This document shows positions 12,530-24,579 of a DNA stretch of 64,000 bases, piece after piece. Source of the stretch: Nissolia schottii (Eukaryota > Streptophyta > Magnoliopsida > Fabales > Fabaceae). Location: the NCBI GenBank assembly GCA_003254905.1, contig QANU01056336.1, forward strand, positions 89,860-153,859. The letters run 5' to 3'. Every line of letters starts with the position of its first letter. Position 1 is the first letter of the stretch. The position numbers and the translations under genes were made by a program. Under the pieces are notes generated by a model, which worked only from the letters and a program-made list of their open reading frames with translations, did not search any database and was not told where the DNA came from.

Positions 12530-14316
12530 TGCTACATGTACACCCAATAATAATAAACCATACATACACCTGTATAATAATACAGTGGGTCCCCTCAACT
12601 AACCGTGTGTGCCACTCTCTCTCCACTCTCAACCACGCGCTCGTGGACACACTCTCCATACAAAACCTTTCCGCTTCCAAAAATAAGGATTGCCAAAAAC
12701 GCGAAACTATTCATCTTCCCCCCAGTCTCTTCATTCTCTTCATTCTCTTTGATCTCGTTCTTCGTTCTCCGTTCGATCTAGTCGTCCCTCTTTGCTCTGC
12801 GCAAACTTCCTCCAAAGAAAGCAATAGAAGAGGAAAGAAAGACCACAAAACTTGATTTTTTTGCATGTAACCAATACGTATTTTTGTAAATACTTCCAGT
12901 ATATATATGAAAATTAATTTCGTTTTGGCCACATAACCTGTAATGTTTCAGTTTTTGTTTTATAGATAAATTGTTTAAAGGTTGAGAATGTGATCGTCAT
13001 TTCTTGGAAGCTGATAATTTCATGTATTTTGTGCTTCAAACTATGTAACTTAATTTTCCGTCAATCTTTATTTTTAGCATTTTCATAATGCAATAACTTG
13101 TCTCTATGACATGTAGTTAGTACGTATGATAACCCTATCTTCTAAATTATTGGTTATGATTCAAAAATGCTTTATGTGCCATATTAATGCCACAGTTGAT
13201 GACTTACAGATTTTGCTAGAGTTGCAAGCCTTGTGTTGAATATGATCTATGACTTGTGGATAATGTTGGCACATACGCCTACTTAATGTTTGCACATATG
13301 CCCACTTAAAGTTTGTACTATATCAGATTCTGCATTTTTATGTATTTGTGACACAAATAATGATTATATCACACCATCTAATATTTAATTATTATAGTAA
13401 ATAAAAATTCAATTTGTGTCAAAAAATGTTTATAATGTTTTATGGATTATTTGTTGAAAGGTTGAGACTGTGCCAAAATGCCTATCTTTCTTCCTAAAAA
13501 CAAAGACATTTTTCTGTGTCTGTGGATAATGTTTGCACATACGCCCACTTAATGTTTGCACATATGGCCACTTAAAGTTTGTACTATACCAGATTCTTCA
13601 TTTTTATGCATTTGTGACACACAAATAATGATTATATCACACAATCTAATATTTAATCATTATAGAAAATAAAAATTCAATTTGTATCAAAAAATTATAG
13701 TGTTTTATGGATTATTTGTTGAAATGTTGAGAATGTGCCAAAATACACATCATTTCCCTCAACAAAAACATTTTTGTGGCCTTGTGGATAATGTTTGCTC
13801 ATATGTCCACTTAATGTTTGCGTTTATGCCCATATAAAGTTTGTACATTTTATTTTATGTGTTATAAAACTTCAGAACACTGTAATTTCACAGCAACGTC
13901 ACCAAATCAAAAATTTTCCATGGAATTCATCAAAAAATGACTAAAAATTGCCACAGATTCTTGTATTGTCATTTTCGATCACTAACCAAATGAGATTACG
14001 ATTGTATACTCTTTGATTGTGGAATTGCACTCGCGACTTTGATTTCCATAGAGCTCCCGTTTTGGTTCAGAGGTGGTTATGGAAGATTTTGAATTCCATG
14101 GAGCTAGCGTTTTTGTTTTAGAGGTGGATATGGAAGATGTCGTTGCGATATGGTTGAGAAACCATTACGTATTAGATTCTGTTGCAATTAGAGTGCGCGT
14201 GGAATTATGTATTTTCTAAATACCGAAAGTCTACTGTATTTCGTATTAATAAACAGTGAAACCGTATAAAATGATGGTGTATGTACCGGTGTATGGATAT
14301 TGGGTGTACATGAAGC

Positions 14317-14317
<1 letters not shown>
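12530..14317. mobile_element. Complete TIR DNA element with 268-bp tandem repeats
   Basis: The left end TGCTACATGTACACCCAATA and the right end, read on the minus strand, TGCTTCATGTACACCCAATA form terminal inverted repeats. Imperfect pairing extends further, through CCATACATACACC on the left and CCATACACCGGTACATACACC on the right. Both ends abut TA/CA microsatellite, so no target duplication can be read. No transposase is seen. It looks non-autonomous. Confidence 0.65.
13256..13783. repeat. Tandem repeat of about 265 bp, two units plus a partial
   Basis: Units start at about 13256 and 13522 with GTGGATAATGTT-GCACATA, and a partial starts at about 13784. These units match the three-unit array at 2650-3443. 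Confidence 0.85.

Positions 14318-14322
<5 letters not shown>

Positions 14323-14352
<30 letters not shown>
14323..14352. repeat. (TA)n microsatellite
   Basis: About fifteen TA units lie just outside the right end of the TIR element. Confidence 0.9.
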
Positions 14353-14355
<3 letters not shown>

Positions 14356-14576
14356 AGACTAATTGAACCTTTGAACCCTTGATAAGCACTGATAGTGTGA
14401 GATTTTTTTATTCTATCATCAAATAAAATCTTGTCATATAAACAAAATGATTGATCATCTCTAACAACTTAAAAAATCATATATATCGAATGATTTGATT
14501 AAATGATAATTTAAAAAAATTTACCATGTCAATGTATATAAGTTAAACTCTTATTCTAATTTACTCAAAAGATTGG

Positions 14577-15297
14577 TAAAATCAATTAAATTATTCAAAT
14601 AAATCATAAAAATATATGAACACTATACGAGCCATAACTCTATATTGGAGAGTTATGAACAATGTTACCTAATTTAATTTAATGCAAGGTGTAAAAGCAG
14701 TACAAATTAATTAATGTTGTCTTGAAATTCAAAAGAACAATTAATGTAGAACTTTTTTGCTAAAGAAGCTATGACTTGGAAATAGAGGGAGAGAGAGTGT
14801 ATATATTTTTAAAAAATTAAGATTCTTAAGTTTTTAATACATTAACAACTTTAAAATAACAATGGAAAAATAAATTGCACCCCTCTGTGGCAACAATATT
14901 AACTAGTTAGAATCTTGCTCTTTACCAAAAAGTTGTCCTCCTCTAATTAACAAATTAAAATATTCCCTCAGGTCTAAAATAATTATAAATCTTAATGCTA
15001 AGTACAAAAGAAAATTAATTTGGAAAAATGAAGAAAGAACATAATCAATGAAGGAGAAAATAACGACTGGAGTGGCATGAGGATGAAAATAGAGGCCTTC
15101 CTCCATCCAAATTCCTTGAGAATCCTTGAGCACAAGTCTCTTTCTTATGAAGGCTACCATGGTACCCCATGTATTGAGATACATTTCATGATACTCCTTT
15201 TCATCATGAAAAATAACTTTTTAATTTACACTCTTCCGTTAGATTTTATTATTTATTTTGTTTTGTCCTCGCCCTATAAATTTTTTTTATTTGCACA
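14577..15297. repeat. Segment B': AOS-upstream module, second copy
   Basis: It is the partner of 5940-6663 and leads directly into the AOS pseudogene start at 15298. The alignment continues about 120 bases into the coding remnant. Confidence 0.75.
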
Positions 15298-15850
15298 ATG
15301 AACGCCATAGGTATAGGCAAAATGACCAAAACACCATTATCTTTATCTCTCCTCCCTCTCCTCCTCCATTTCTCTCAAACACCAACCACAACAACAACCA
15401 TTGTTGCCGCCACCGCCGCCATCAAGGGAGACTACCAGAGGCTGTACGACTTCTTCTACAGCTCGTCGGCGTGTCAAGGGAGGAAGCGTGCCACGTTTTA
15501 TTCGCCTCGTGCTTCATATCCTTAGGCAGGATGAAGATTTTCTTCCCCAGCGTGGTCAAGTGGATTACTGGCGCTGGCGCTGGACTCCACGCGAGGCTGG
15601 TAAAGGAAATAAGGTCCGTCGTTAAGTCTAGCGGCGGGGAGGTGACAATGGCGGCGATGGAACAGATGCCGCTGATGAAGTCGGTGGTTTACGAGGGGTA
15701 AGGGATGGACCCGTTGGTGCCGCTGTAGTACGGGAAGGCGAAGTGAGACTTGGTGATGGAGCAGAGCCACGAGAATGAGTTTGAAGTAAAGAGAGGGGGG
15801 ATGTTTGGGATACAACCAGTGTTTCATTCTCGTCATACCTTCTTGGTGGA
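15298..15850 (+). pseudogene. Allene oxide synthase (CYP74A) pseudogene
   Basis: AOS converts fatty-acid hydroperoxides to allene oxides at the first committed step of jasmonate synthesis in plastids. An ATG opens a Leu/Ser/Thr-rich transit-like segment, followed by IKGDYQRLYDFFYSSS, near the normal N-terminal domain. A deletion of some 200 codons with a frameshift at about 15460-15475 then joins this to the middle of the enzyme: SREEACHVLFASC, KIFFPSVVKWI, then VTMAAMEQMPLMKSVVYE. After 15700 in-frame stops interrupt recognisable sequence (VPL stop YGKAK stop, then SHENEFEV, then GIQP). The C-terminal haem-binding Cys region is absent. AOS genes are usually intronless, as here. No function is expected. 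Confidence 0.85.
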
Positions 15851-15859
15851 CAAGATTGG

Positions 15860-16700
15860 TGTTCTATCACCTACCACCATCTTGCGGGGGTGTGTAGGAG
15901 TCCTAGCTGAGTCATCAATATAATTGTAACTAACTGTTGTTATCAGTAATTTAAATTTGAAACCATATATTTTTTGTTACAGCATTCGAAGGTAATTTAG
16001 CTTAGGCTGTTTAGATTCAGTGGCTCTCATTCAAATTGTATTGGTTATGTACGGTATATATTTGTGTGTGCATTGTAGTCATTAGACATATAATAAAAAT
16101 AACCTTTCTACAAATACTTTACACTTCTTAGAAATAACTTTATGAGTCTCATACATAGGAGGAATTGAACTAGTCTTGTTTCTGCTGTTCTTCTTTTCTT
16201 ATGCAACAAAAGAAGAGGGAGAAGAAAACAAAAAACTAACCGGCACATGATATCAAACATACACACTTTGATTGATCTCCTTGATTGCATATGCATAACC
16301 CCAAGGGATCAAATCAAATTAAGCTCGAAATTAGATACAACAAAGCTATCTAGCTAGCTAGCTAGTTATATATTCCATCACTCACACATGACATGTCAAA
16401 CATATACTTCGATTCTCCTTGATTAATCAAAGCTCGAATGAATCTAGATATACCACAAAGGTAACTAGATCGCTTATTGCATCACACATTGCATATATAG
16501 AGTGCATGCATGTAGGTAAATACAACAGAGAGTACTGCATGCATGCATGCCCATAGCCCACTTATAATATAATCTAAGAAAAATAATACGATGACAACTT
16601 AATTTGATAACTTTGTAACAATCTCACTCAATAGTTGTGGGACACCCCCGCACTCACGTGAAGGAGATTATCCGAGGGTTGGTGAATTGAATTGTCACCA
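15860..16700. other. Intergenic DNA between AOS pseudogene and chitinase-like gene
   Basis: There is no gene here. 16340-16370 has a short CTAG/TAGC palindromic run, and 16533-16552 has a GCATGCATGC run. The part next to 16700 is presumably the 3' UTR of the minus-strand chitinase-like gene. Confidence 0.5.
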
Positions 16701-16716
16701 TAGCCCAACTCATAAT

Positions 16717-18088
16717 CTAAAGTGGTTTTGGTTTGGGTAAGACGCGATGCAAAGCTGCGGACACACATTCGGACATTGTGTCGGACAGCGTTGCAAACAA
16801 CGAAACGTCACGCTTGATTTTTCCGCTGTACTGATTGTTAATATCGCTGGCCCTGTCCCACAGCATAACACCTCCATAGCTGGGACTTCTCTTAATATAG
16901 GGAAGCACATCGTTGACCATCACATCCGGTTGAATGTAGCCGTTAGCTTCATCAGGCGATGCCGGTAGCCCCATGTACAGGTCGTTATTCGGATTCGGAG
17001 TGACCAACCCAACCCATTCCCTCCAAGAAGCGAAGAGCCGTGCAGTGGTGTTGCGATCCGAGTACTGGCACAAAGGGTCGTTGTAGAAATGAACGTATAC
17101 ATTATCAAAGAGGCCAGTTTGAATGGCCTTGTGAAGGAAGGGATCTGGTATGAAACATTGTGGTGCTGCAGACAAGTAGAAGAATCTGCATATACAGCGG
17201 ATGCAGAAAATTTAGATAATAGGGTCAAGAATAATATTTTTTTTTACATGATAGTTCTTAGATATAAAGATTAAGTTAATTAATTTTCATTGGAAAAGAC
17301 TAGAGTAATATAGAAAATCATCTCTCCAAAAAGTTTAAGTTAATAAATAAAGTCAATAAATAATTTTATATATCTCTTTACACATATTTTCAGGCGAGAG
17401 GTATTTAATTTTTTAAAATTGAAGATACGGTGGATCAAATTCTAAACATCTTGATTATAAAAATTCTAATATTATATTAAAAATAATCAGTCATTTAAGC
17501 GGATGGAGAGACAGGCACGGATGATTTTACATGTTTCATTTAATCTTAGTGCGGGGGTCAAAGTTACCTATTTTTGTTACGGAGGATATCTAGTTCCACG
17601 GCAAGGTTATCCCAAGAGCAGTTTGTGCCGGTTTGGATGTCGAAATCGATGCCGTCCAAGGAAACACTTCCGAGGGGACCGGGTTTGCCGCTGAGGAAGT
17701 TGGTGTAGAGATAACTGGCAACGTCCTTTGCATCTTGGGGGGAGCAGAGGGAGTATGACGAGGTGGGTCCTCCGATGGAAAGGAACACCCTCACACCTGT
17801 TTGCTTCTGGCAGTACTCGATCTCGCCCTCCAGCTTCGTGCAAGGGACCCCTTTGCCGCAATGGCCGGCCAAGCTCAGAGCGGCAGTCTTGTTGCAGCCG
17901 AAGTCAATGAGGTAAGCGATGTTAACGACCTGGTAGTTTCCGGTGCTGCAGGCGGCGGTCAAGGTGCCGTCCCCGTTGTTTTGGCCCCAGTAAACGGCTA
18001 TTCCTCCGCCACGCGAGGTGTTGACGAGCGAGGAGATAAGGGACAAGAGGAGCAACAGGATCCAAGGTTGCCTTTTGAGTAAAGCCAT
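16717..18088 (-). CDS. Class III chitinase-like GH18 protein, catalytic Glu replaced by Gln (concanavalin B-like)
   Basis: Two exons, 18088-17568 and 17185-16717, are separated by a 382-bp GT-AG intron and give 329 residues, a normal length for the family. Residues 1-26 are a hydrophobic signal peptide, so the product is probably secreted or vacuolar. The GH18 barrel follows: GGIAVYWGQNNGDGTL (about 27-43), SIGGPTSSYS (104-113), the active-site strand DGIDFDIQ (145-152), YLSAAPQC early in exon 2, and YGGVMLWDR near the end. Active enzymes have DxxDxDxE, where the last Glu is the proton donor; here codon 17633-17635 gives Gln152. Concanavalin B has the same substitution and lacks chitinase activity, so this protein is inferred to be non-hydrolytic, perhaps chitin-binding or storage. 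The open frame, splice sites and family-wide residues are otherwise intact, arguing against a pseudogene. No neighbouring gene is functionally linked. Confidence 0.92.
17315..17390 (-). mobile_element. TRIM-like LTR remnant inside the chitinase intron
   Basis: ATCATCTCTCCAAAAAGTTT, then AAGTTAATAAATAAAG, then TTTTATATATCTCTTTACAC parallels the LTRs at 36245-36317 and 44357-44432. It is a decayed solo copy in the same orientation as the host gene. Confidence 0.4.
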
Positions 18089-18157
18089 GATGGTTTCTGC
18101 TTAAAACTGGGGGTTTTGCTTGTTGATGACCCTGAGAGGCAATAGATCAAGCAACCT

Positions 18158-18168
18158 ATCTATATAAT
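18158..18168 (-). promoter_or_regulatory. Probable TATA box of the chitinase-like gene
   Basis: ATTATATAGATA reads toward the gene about 75 bases upstream of the ATG, a usual plant distance. Confidence 0.55.
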
Positions 18169-18189
18169 GGTGGTAGCGAGCTAGAGTGG

Positions 18190-19750
18190 TTGTGTGCTTA
18201 GTATTAGTGATTTGTCATGACTTGGGGATCAAAAAGAGGAGAATTGGAATGTGTACGCAAATGAAAAACCGTGCTAACTCATAATTCACAGTGGATAGAA
18301 AGTTGAAAGAGTTAGTGTAATTTTAACGCATCAAAAGGTATAGATATATTGTTATCTTTTTCATACATATTATAAAATCTTTTAAATATACATGTTGGCT
18401 CATTAATTATGTGTGAAAAAGATGACATGTGTATATATTTTTTTAAAATGTTCAAATATCATTTTTGAAAATTGTGTATGTTTAAAAACACAATATTAAA
18501 AAAAAAAGTGATATTATTTTTAAGCAACTCATTCACACTACAGGCAAGGTTATATAAAATATAAGAAAGAGGAAAAATAAGACAGATAAAGAGAGGGATG
18601 TAAGTAGCTTGATTGTCAAACTAAAGTTTGTATGAAAAACATTTTTTATAATTAAAAATAGAAGGAAAAAAAAACCATTAAAACAAGACTTTGGATTTCA
18701 TTAGGAAAAATGTTTTCGTTAAGTTTGTATATCATTCCATTAACAAAGCAATTCAAAGAAGACATGAAATTACAACATTCAAGATATTCTACCCTCACCC
18801 ATTGAGACTCAATAATGTTTGGCAAGTATAGGTTAAATCTCATTAAAATCTCCTTAATAAAAATTTAATGGGACAAACCCAATGGGATTTCATTAAAAAA
18901 AAATTAATTGGATCAGAACATTAACAGATCTTGAATTTAATTTTTAAAATAGATCCAAGCCAAACCAAATAATATTATGTAATATATAATTTATGTTGTT
19001 CTCCTTTTTTCTGGCGACCCTAAGGTGTCCATAGGTAGCAATAATTCTTAGGCTAATAGGTTGTATGGTGCTTTAGTTTCTTGTTGATTAAGGGTTTATT
19101 TGGATAAGACAACTTTTAACTTAATTTTTATGACTTTTTAGAAGTTAAAAGTTATATTTTTAATTTTTGTCCTATTTAATTATACACTTTATTACTTCTT
19201 AAAAAGTTAATTTTAGCATATTTTAAGAAGTTGAAATATCTAACTTCTTAAAAAGAATACTTTTCAAAACATTTAAAACAAAAATTTCTTCTATTGTGTT
19301 TTAAATGTAAAATAACTTATTTGTAAGTTACTTTTTAAAAGTTTCTTCTGTGATAAGCTCATTCTAACTTGTATATCCAAACGGATCCTAAGGATGTATT
19401 GCATATTGTGGATTGTATTGTTACCTTAATTTGTGTAAGTTGTGTAGTCTTTTTTTCTCTTGAATTTTGTCGCATTAATTTATTTTAGAGATTTTAACGA
19501 GGCATGATCTATATGGGTCATGCATTGCTAAGTCGTGGCGGGTGGTTACTATGTTGTACTTGCTTGTCTTTTTGAGTTTATGTCTTTCATTTAATCATCA
19601 AAAAAATCAATGACTAATCATCTCATTATAATTGAACTCAACTGAAGTGGTACAACTACTAACCACGAACTATTGTTAAGTTTATATGTTTATTTGTAAT
19701 AATATCAACTTATTACTTAATCTTTTTATGCCATTCTTACTTTTCTTTCT
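18190..19750. other. Intergenic DNA, no gene seen
   Basis: It is AT-rich. 18650-18900 has repeated CATTAA / TTAATGGGA motifs (possible transposon remnant), and 19090-19380 has repeated AACTTTTAAC / AAGTTAAAAGT inverted motifs like an old MITE. Nothing can be assigned firmly. Confidence 0.4.
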
Positions 19751-19759
19751 AGTAATTTT

Positions 19760-20720
19760 CTTTTTTTGGTAAAGGAAGATAACAAAGCGAAGAACAAGAA
19801 ACAAGAAGGCTATACTAAACCAGCATCAAGAAGAAGCTCCAGATTTTTATCTGGAAGGACGCTAGCAACTAGGAAATTCTAAGCCACTGCCCAATTCCTC
19901 ACCAAATAATCAGCACACGAGTTCGTTGTCCGAAGCACACGAGAGAAACACACCACCCACCCAATCTCGACAAAAATTTGAGCCAATCTCTAGCGGGAGC
20001 TCACGACAATTATGTCCCCAAGAAACATGGAGGGAGGAGACTGCATGAAAATCTAGAAGAGAATCCGTTTCACAAATAACTTGATGGTAACCTGCATCCC
20101 AAGCCTAGCCTTTAGACCCTAGAGAGTAGCACAAACCTCTGCAAATAACACATCACAGCAAAAAGAGGACTCCCAATTGACCCCGTCAACCAACCACCAT
20201 GATGGTCACGAATAATCACCACTAGAGCACACTTCTATCCACATTAATTTTCACCCATCCATCCTCCGCCGATTGCCAAGAATCAAACAAAACAGAATCC
20301 TTTGAGGGATTCAAAAAGCAAGCCCAGTTCTCAACCAGAGAGAAAATAGTAGAGAATGCCTTATGACGGGACCAAATATCATTCCCGAAAACTACTTGGT
20401 TATTCCATCTCCAGCACGCCCATAATGTCGCAAGAAATAGGGAGGCTTTTGGACCACAAGCCCAACCCCACAACCAATCCAAAACAGAATCAAAGTAAAG
20501 ATTTTGTAGAGAAGTGAAGCCAAGGTATGTCCAAATTGCAAGAGTAGCAGGGTAGTCTCTAAGCATGTGAAGGATCGATTCTATGTGCAATCAATCGCTG
20601 GAAATGCAGGACATTTGTAGGGAGAGCACCATAGCAGGTTAACTAAAGAAACAATTTCACTTTATCTAGAATCTTAAGACGCCAGAGCCACATCCAGTTT
20701 GCAACATTGTTTGGTTCCAT
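19760..20720 (-). mobile_element. LINE (non-LTR retrotransposon) 3' fragment: zinc-binding RT tail and RNase H remnants
   Basis: Reading leftward, WMWLWRLKILDKVKLFL and CYGALPTNVLHFQR are typical of the zf-RVT region after plant LINE reverse transcriptases. These are followed by SILHMLRDYPATLAIW, WACWRWNNQVVFG and DGWVKINVDRSVL, which begin the RNase H domain. Beyond 20222 the domain continues as broken pieces (GGWLTGSIGSPLF; CADYLVRNWAVA) with stops. The left edge ends in a T-run near 19750-19770, matching a LINE poly(A) tail on the minus strand. The copy is dead. Confidence 0.75.
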
Positions 20721-21790
20721 TGATTGGTTTATAAAAAGCGGGATGGAATGGCCCAAAAGAGGATAGAATAGATACCATCTAATTCCATTATGTTTCCACA
20801 TTTTCTTTCCACCCAATTTGGGAGGAATCGGATAGAACTCCATATTTGCCTAATTATTTATATATGAAATTATCATTTCTTGAATCATTAAATAGTTTCT
20901 GATCCATTCCAACCTCAAATCATGCAGGGTTGATCAATTTTGAACGAGATCTCTCCGTTCAAACGAGGTTTTTCATTTTAGGCAACTAAACACAAGAAGA
21001 ACATTGCTATTTTTTCTTATTATTTGTTTGTGATCGACTACACAAGTTCATGGGCTGATTTGGCTACAATTTCTATAGGTATGATACAAGGCTAGTTTAG
21101 GAAAAGTAAACTGTAAGTCTTTTTCCTTCATTTATTTCCGCTACAATTTCCAAACAATGGATTGGTAATTTTCCTGCATTCCACTCTTGCATAGCCAAAC
21201 AATAGAGTAGTATACTTTGTTAGGGTTACAGATAATCCTCGTCGAGGTGGGGTGACCTCCTCAAGCAAAAAAGAACTAAAAGAGCTACAAAATCTAGGGA
21301 ATGAAAATAGCAAATATTCTTCTTGTATTAAAAAACAACGATACATGTATATAGGGGCGATGCGCCCACATTTGGAGGAAAGAAGAGGGAATCTAAAATA
21401 TCTACTCTAATCATTAGCTATCATTAATTGTCATGCGACGTCTCGATGTCCGAAGTCCTCCCAATCTTTGGGCCTCTTCAGTTGCCTTTTGGGTTGGGTT
21501 GCTTGGGCCTTCTCCTCAGGCTTGTTTGTGTTTCCTTCACAAGCACCTTGCCCTGAAGGTCGTCCATGTTGATTCTTTCGGATTAAGGTCTTCCCATTGC
21601 ACCAATTACCTCAGGGCGTGCGGGACAGGATTAATTCAATAAATTACCTCACCGACCACCGCATTTTGCTTGCCTGGTTTTGTAGTGGATGGTGTACTCC
21701 GGAGTTTGCACGATCTGCGTCATCAGCTCTTTTATACTCTTAGACCAATAAGAATTTCAAATGGGCCACCCAAGAGGTAATGTCGCCGCT
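20721..21790. other. Sequence between LINE fragments, no gene seen
   Basis: 20720-20845 interrupts the LINE with unrelated sequence. 21430-21650 is GC-richer and contains a possible retroelement scrap, but I could not align it to a family. Confidence 0.35.
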
Positions 21791-21791
21791 C

Positions 21792-22030
21792 TCATTCCCG
21801 TTTTGGACGCATCGGAACACAATTGAAATGGACCGCTTCCTTTTTTGCCTTATGAAGCCACCATAGCGCTTCATTGGCAATAAGAGCACTATCCAGAATC
21901 TTCCTTTCTTTGAAAAAAGTCAATTGGGCTTCTCCAGTTAAACTCAGCAGCACCCACCTTAACCTGTTTCCCAAGATCTTGGCAATGATCTTATGCAAGC
22001 ACCCTACCATGCTAATGGGGGCGGAAATTC
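21792..22030 (-). mobile_element. LINE reverse-transcriptase fragment
   Basis: MVGCLHKIIAKILGNRLR, GEAQLTFFKERKILDSALIA and NEALWWLHKAKKEAVHF match the fingers region of plant LINE RTs (usual form VGCxYKIIAKxLANRL, then F-xGRxILD). The frame is lost before the YADD motif. It has the same orientation as 19760-20720, so both may be parts of one broken element, with most of the RT missing between them. Confidence 0.7.
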
Positions 22031-24059
22031 ATATGCATTGACAGTATAAGACTCTGAACTGTGCCATCACGGCTTCAACCTCCGCCTTGTGAATCATTGC
22101 CGATGGCACCTCCAAGGTACCGTCACTCTCTCCCTCTCTCTCCTCTCTTTGTGCTACAAATCGCTAACCCCTTATTCCCCTTTTTCAACATTCACCTATT
22201 CTGCCCATTTTGATCTGCTTTGCAAATTTGGGTATTGGTCAACTCAATTTCAAAGGCTTGATCTATTATGATGTTTTCTCTTTCCCTAGAGGGACGGAAA
22301 ACGTGTATTGGTCATTAGTGTATCAAATTCTATTATGCATAAGATACCCACTTCAGTTATAGCCATAATTGATTAAGTTCTATGGATATGCTTCCAAAAC
22401 ATATGATTCGTAGTTATCCATGACTCCTTGTGTTGCTTTGTACCGTAATATAGAGGTCTACTTTTTTATCTTTATGCATCAAACATTCTCTCTGAAGTTC
22501 CATACTGTCCCTTTCGTATTTGTCTTTGATGATTGAATTTTCTAAAAGAACAATGCTAATGTGCATCAAAAACACCTCATATAATGCTAATTTGCTAAAA
22601 GACCAAAATAGAATGCATAGTGAAGGTATGGAATCCTCCTAACAAAATTTGTGTGCATAGATGATATTGGGCGAGTGAGTGAGAATAACATTGATTGTTA
22701 TGACTTGTCATAGGAATGATGTAGGTGTTGTGTTACATGTGATGTGATGCGAGTGTTGTGACTTGTGAAAGAATTGAATGAGTGGAAGTTTTTGTGTAAG
22801 AGATGGTTTTATTTACTCAAATCATATTAGACATTCTAAAAAACAAACCAAACATTGGTTTTCTTTGGACAATGGCTAGTGTACTCCTAGCCTCCTAGTA
22901 ATGTGAATTGTCTATTTCTTGAATTAGATTTGAGAAATTAATGTGCAATGAACTCATTGTATTGTGCTTTCCTTTCAGTATCGCATAGATCCCTTTCTTG
23001 GTGAACCAAAATCTAGTAGGTCTCTGCTGCATACATTAGAACTCATGTCTTTGTGATTGTTTGAAATGCTTGTTAATTGCTATGCTTTATATTCTATGTT
23101 TTTGTATTATATTTAATTGTTTTGAGTGAAATCTTAGTTTCTCGTTCGAGATTCAATATTCGTGAGTGTGCATACATTTTTGTATTGTACTGCTCATTAT
23201 ATTGAATCTTGAATTGTCTAAATGGGACAGTTTGGGATAAACATTTTCTTAATTTGGTTAATGTTGTTCTTTATATCTTAAATTATATACTTGATGAAAT
23301 TTGGGTCACTACATTTCCTTTTGTTCTCTGGGTGCATAGTTGATCTCTATAGTATTGTAGAATTAGAGATCTCCTTTGTAATCATCAATAATAGATTTGT
23401 TTATTGAGACAAAGCAACTGTTTCTATTTTTTATATCACAATTTCATATTCATATTACGTACTGGAAAACTCTTGCATGAATGCAACTCCAACACCTCAT
23501 ATCTAAGGATATTCACATAAAAGTTGATGAGACACATGAACATGAGTGTATCTTGAATAAAACATGTGACTCACTTTTTATATGAATATGCCTAAATATT
23601 ACTCAAAAGAAAAGAGAGAGAATATGCCTAGATATGATGTTTTGAAAGTTCTTGGATAGACATAAGTCCATAACCTCATTTTTAAGCACACTTGCAACAA
23701 AGATTATAAGACCAAAAAATGAGTTAGTATACGTTAAATAAAGTTAATAAGATGCACTTTTATTAAAAGTGTGCCTCAAGATGAAGGGACTTGTGCCAAT
23801 GCAAGAATCATTCGGTATTAGACTTGTGTCTATTAAAAAACCTCTCTTCCGTACTTCCTTTGAACAAGGATGTTTGTGAAAGTATTATGTAAATCCATGG
23901 AATATATGTGTACGTTGGAGTAGACTGATAGACTATCTGCTTATGAGTTACAAAATGGGCTGGGTCGAGCCTGTTTCACAACCCAAATAAGGCTACCAAA
24001 CAAAAAAATATGAACCCAAACTCTTTGTATCTGACCCAAAAAAAATGTGTTTGAAAAGC
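22031..24059. other. Upstream region of TAF7, no gene seen
   Basis: It has T-rich and AT-rich sequence with no supported coding region. 23940-24050 carries GGGTCGAGCC / CAACCC motifs of a dispersed repeat. A C/T-rich leader-like stretch at 22110-22160 is unexplained. Confidence 0.4.
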
Positions 24060-24164
24060 TTTTCTTCCTAATCATCCTATTCTCTTACAAGTGCCGTCTA
24101 TCCCTTTTCACCCAACATTTCCCTACGCATTCTGTTTGGAAAACAGTTGGGTCACTTGTGAGAG

Positions 24165-24572
24165 GTAGGTCTTCACCTGACTAACCCTTATTCCCATGAG
24201 TTAGTCACAAAGCTTCAATTTTTATGGTTTTGCATTAGGAATTTTTTGTTCTTGTAATTTGTTCCAATATGTGAATGAGGTGTGTTTGGAATTCATCCAG
24301 GGTTTTCAATTTTTGTTCTCTCGGGCTATTATTATTGGAGAACCCTTAATCACATGATTTAGGAGAACATGGGAAGTCAAAGCTACTAGGATTTGAATCC
24401 CTTGTAGTTTGTTAGCAAAATGTATTGAATAATTCTTTTTTGATTTATTCTAAAATATAAATTGTGGAAATTGTAAAAAATGATAATTGAATGCATAACT
24501 GCTTGAGGTTCAGTTAATTGGATTTGGTCAATTGAAATTGAATTGTCATGTGACATAATCTAATCATTCCAG
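24165..24572 (+). other. Probable 5'-UTR intron of TAF7
   Basis: A good donor (AGAG|GTAGGT) at 24165 and a pyrimidine-rich acceptor (TCATTCCAG) at 24572 bracket AT-rich DNA. The acceptor lies only 7 bases before the start codon, which is common where a leader intron is present. The leader exon would be about 24060-24164. This is inferred from splice signals only. Confidence 0.5.
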
Positions 24573-24579
24573 TTAAGCT

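Larger units (their letters stand above)
10533..13889. repeat. Segmental duplication, copy A'
   Basis: It is the direct-orientation partner of 1-3549. It differs by point changes, small indels, one fewer 268-bp unit and the artefact around 12277. It ends at TGTAATTTC near 13889. The TIR element inside continues to 14317, showing that copy A lost its right end rather than A' gaining one. Confidence 0.9.
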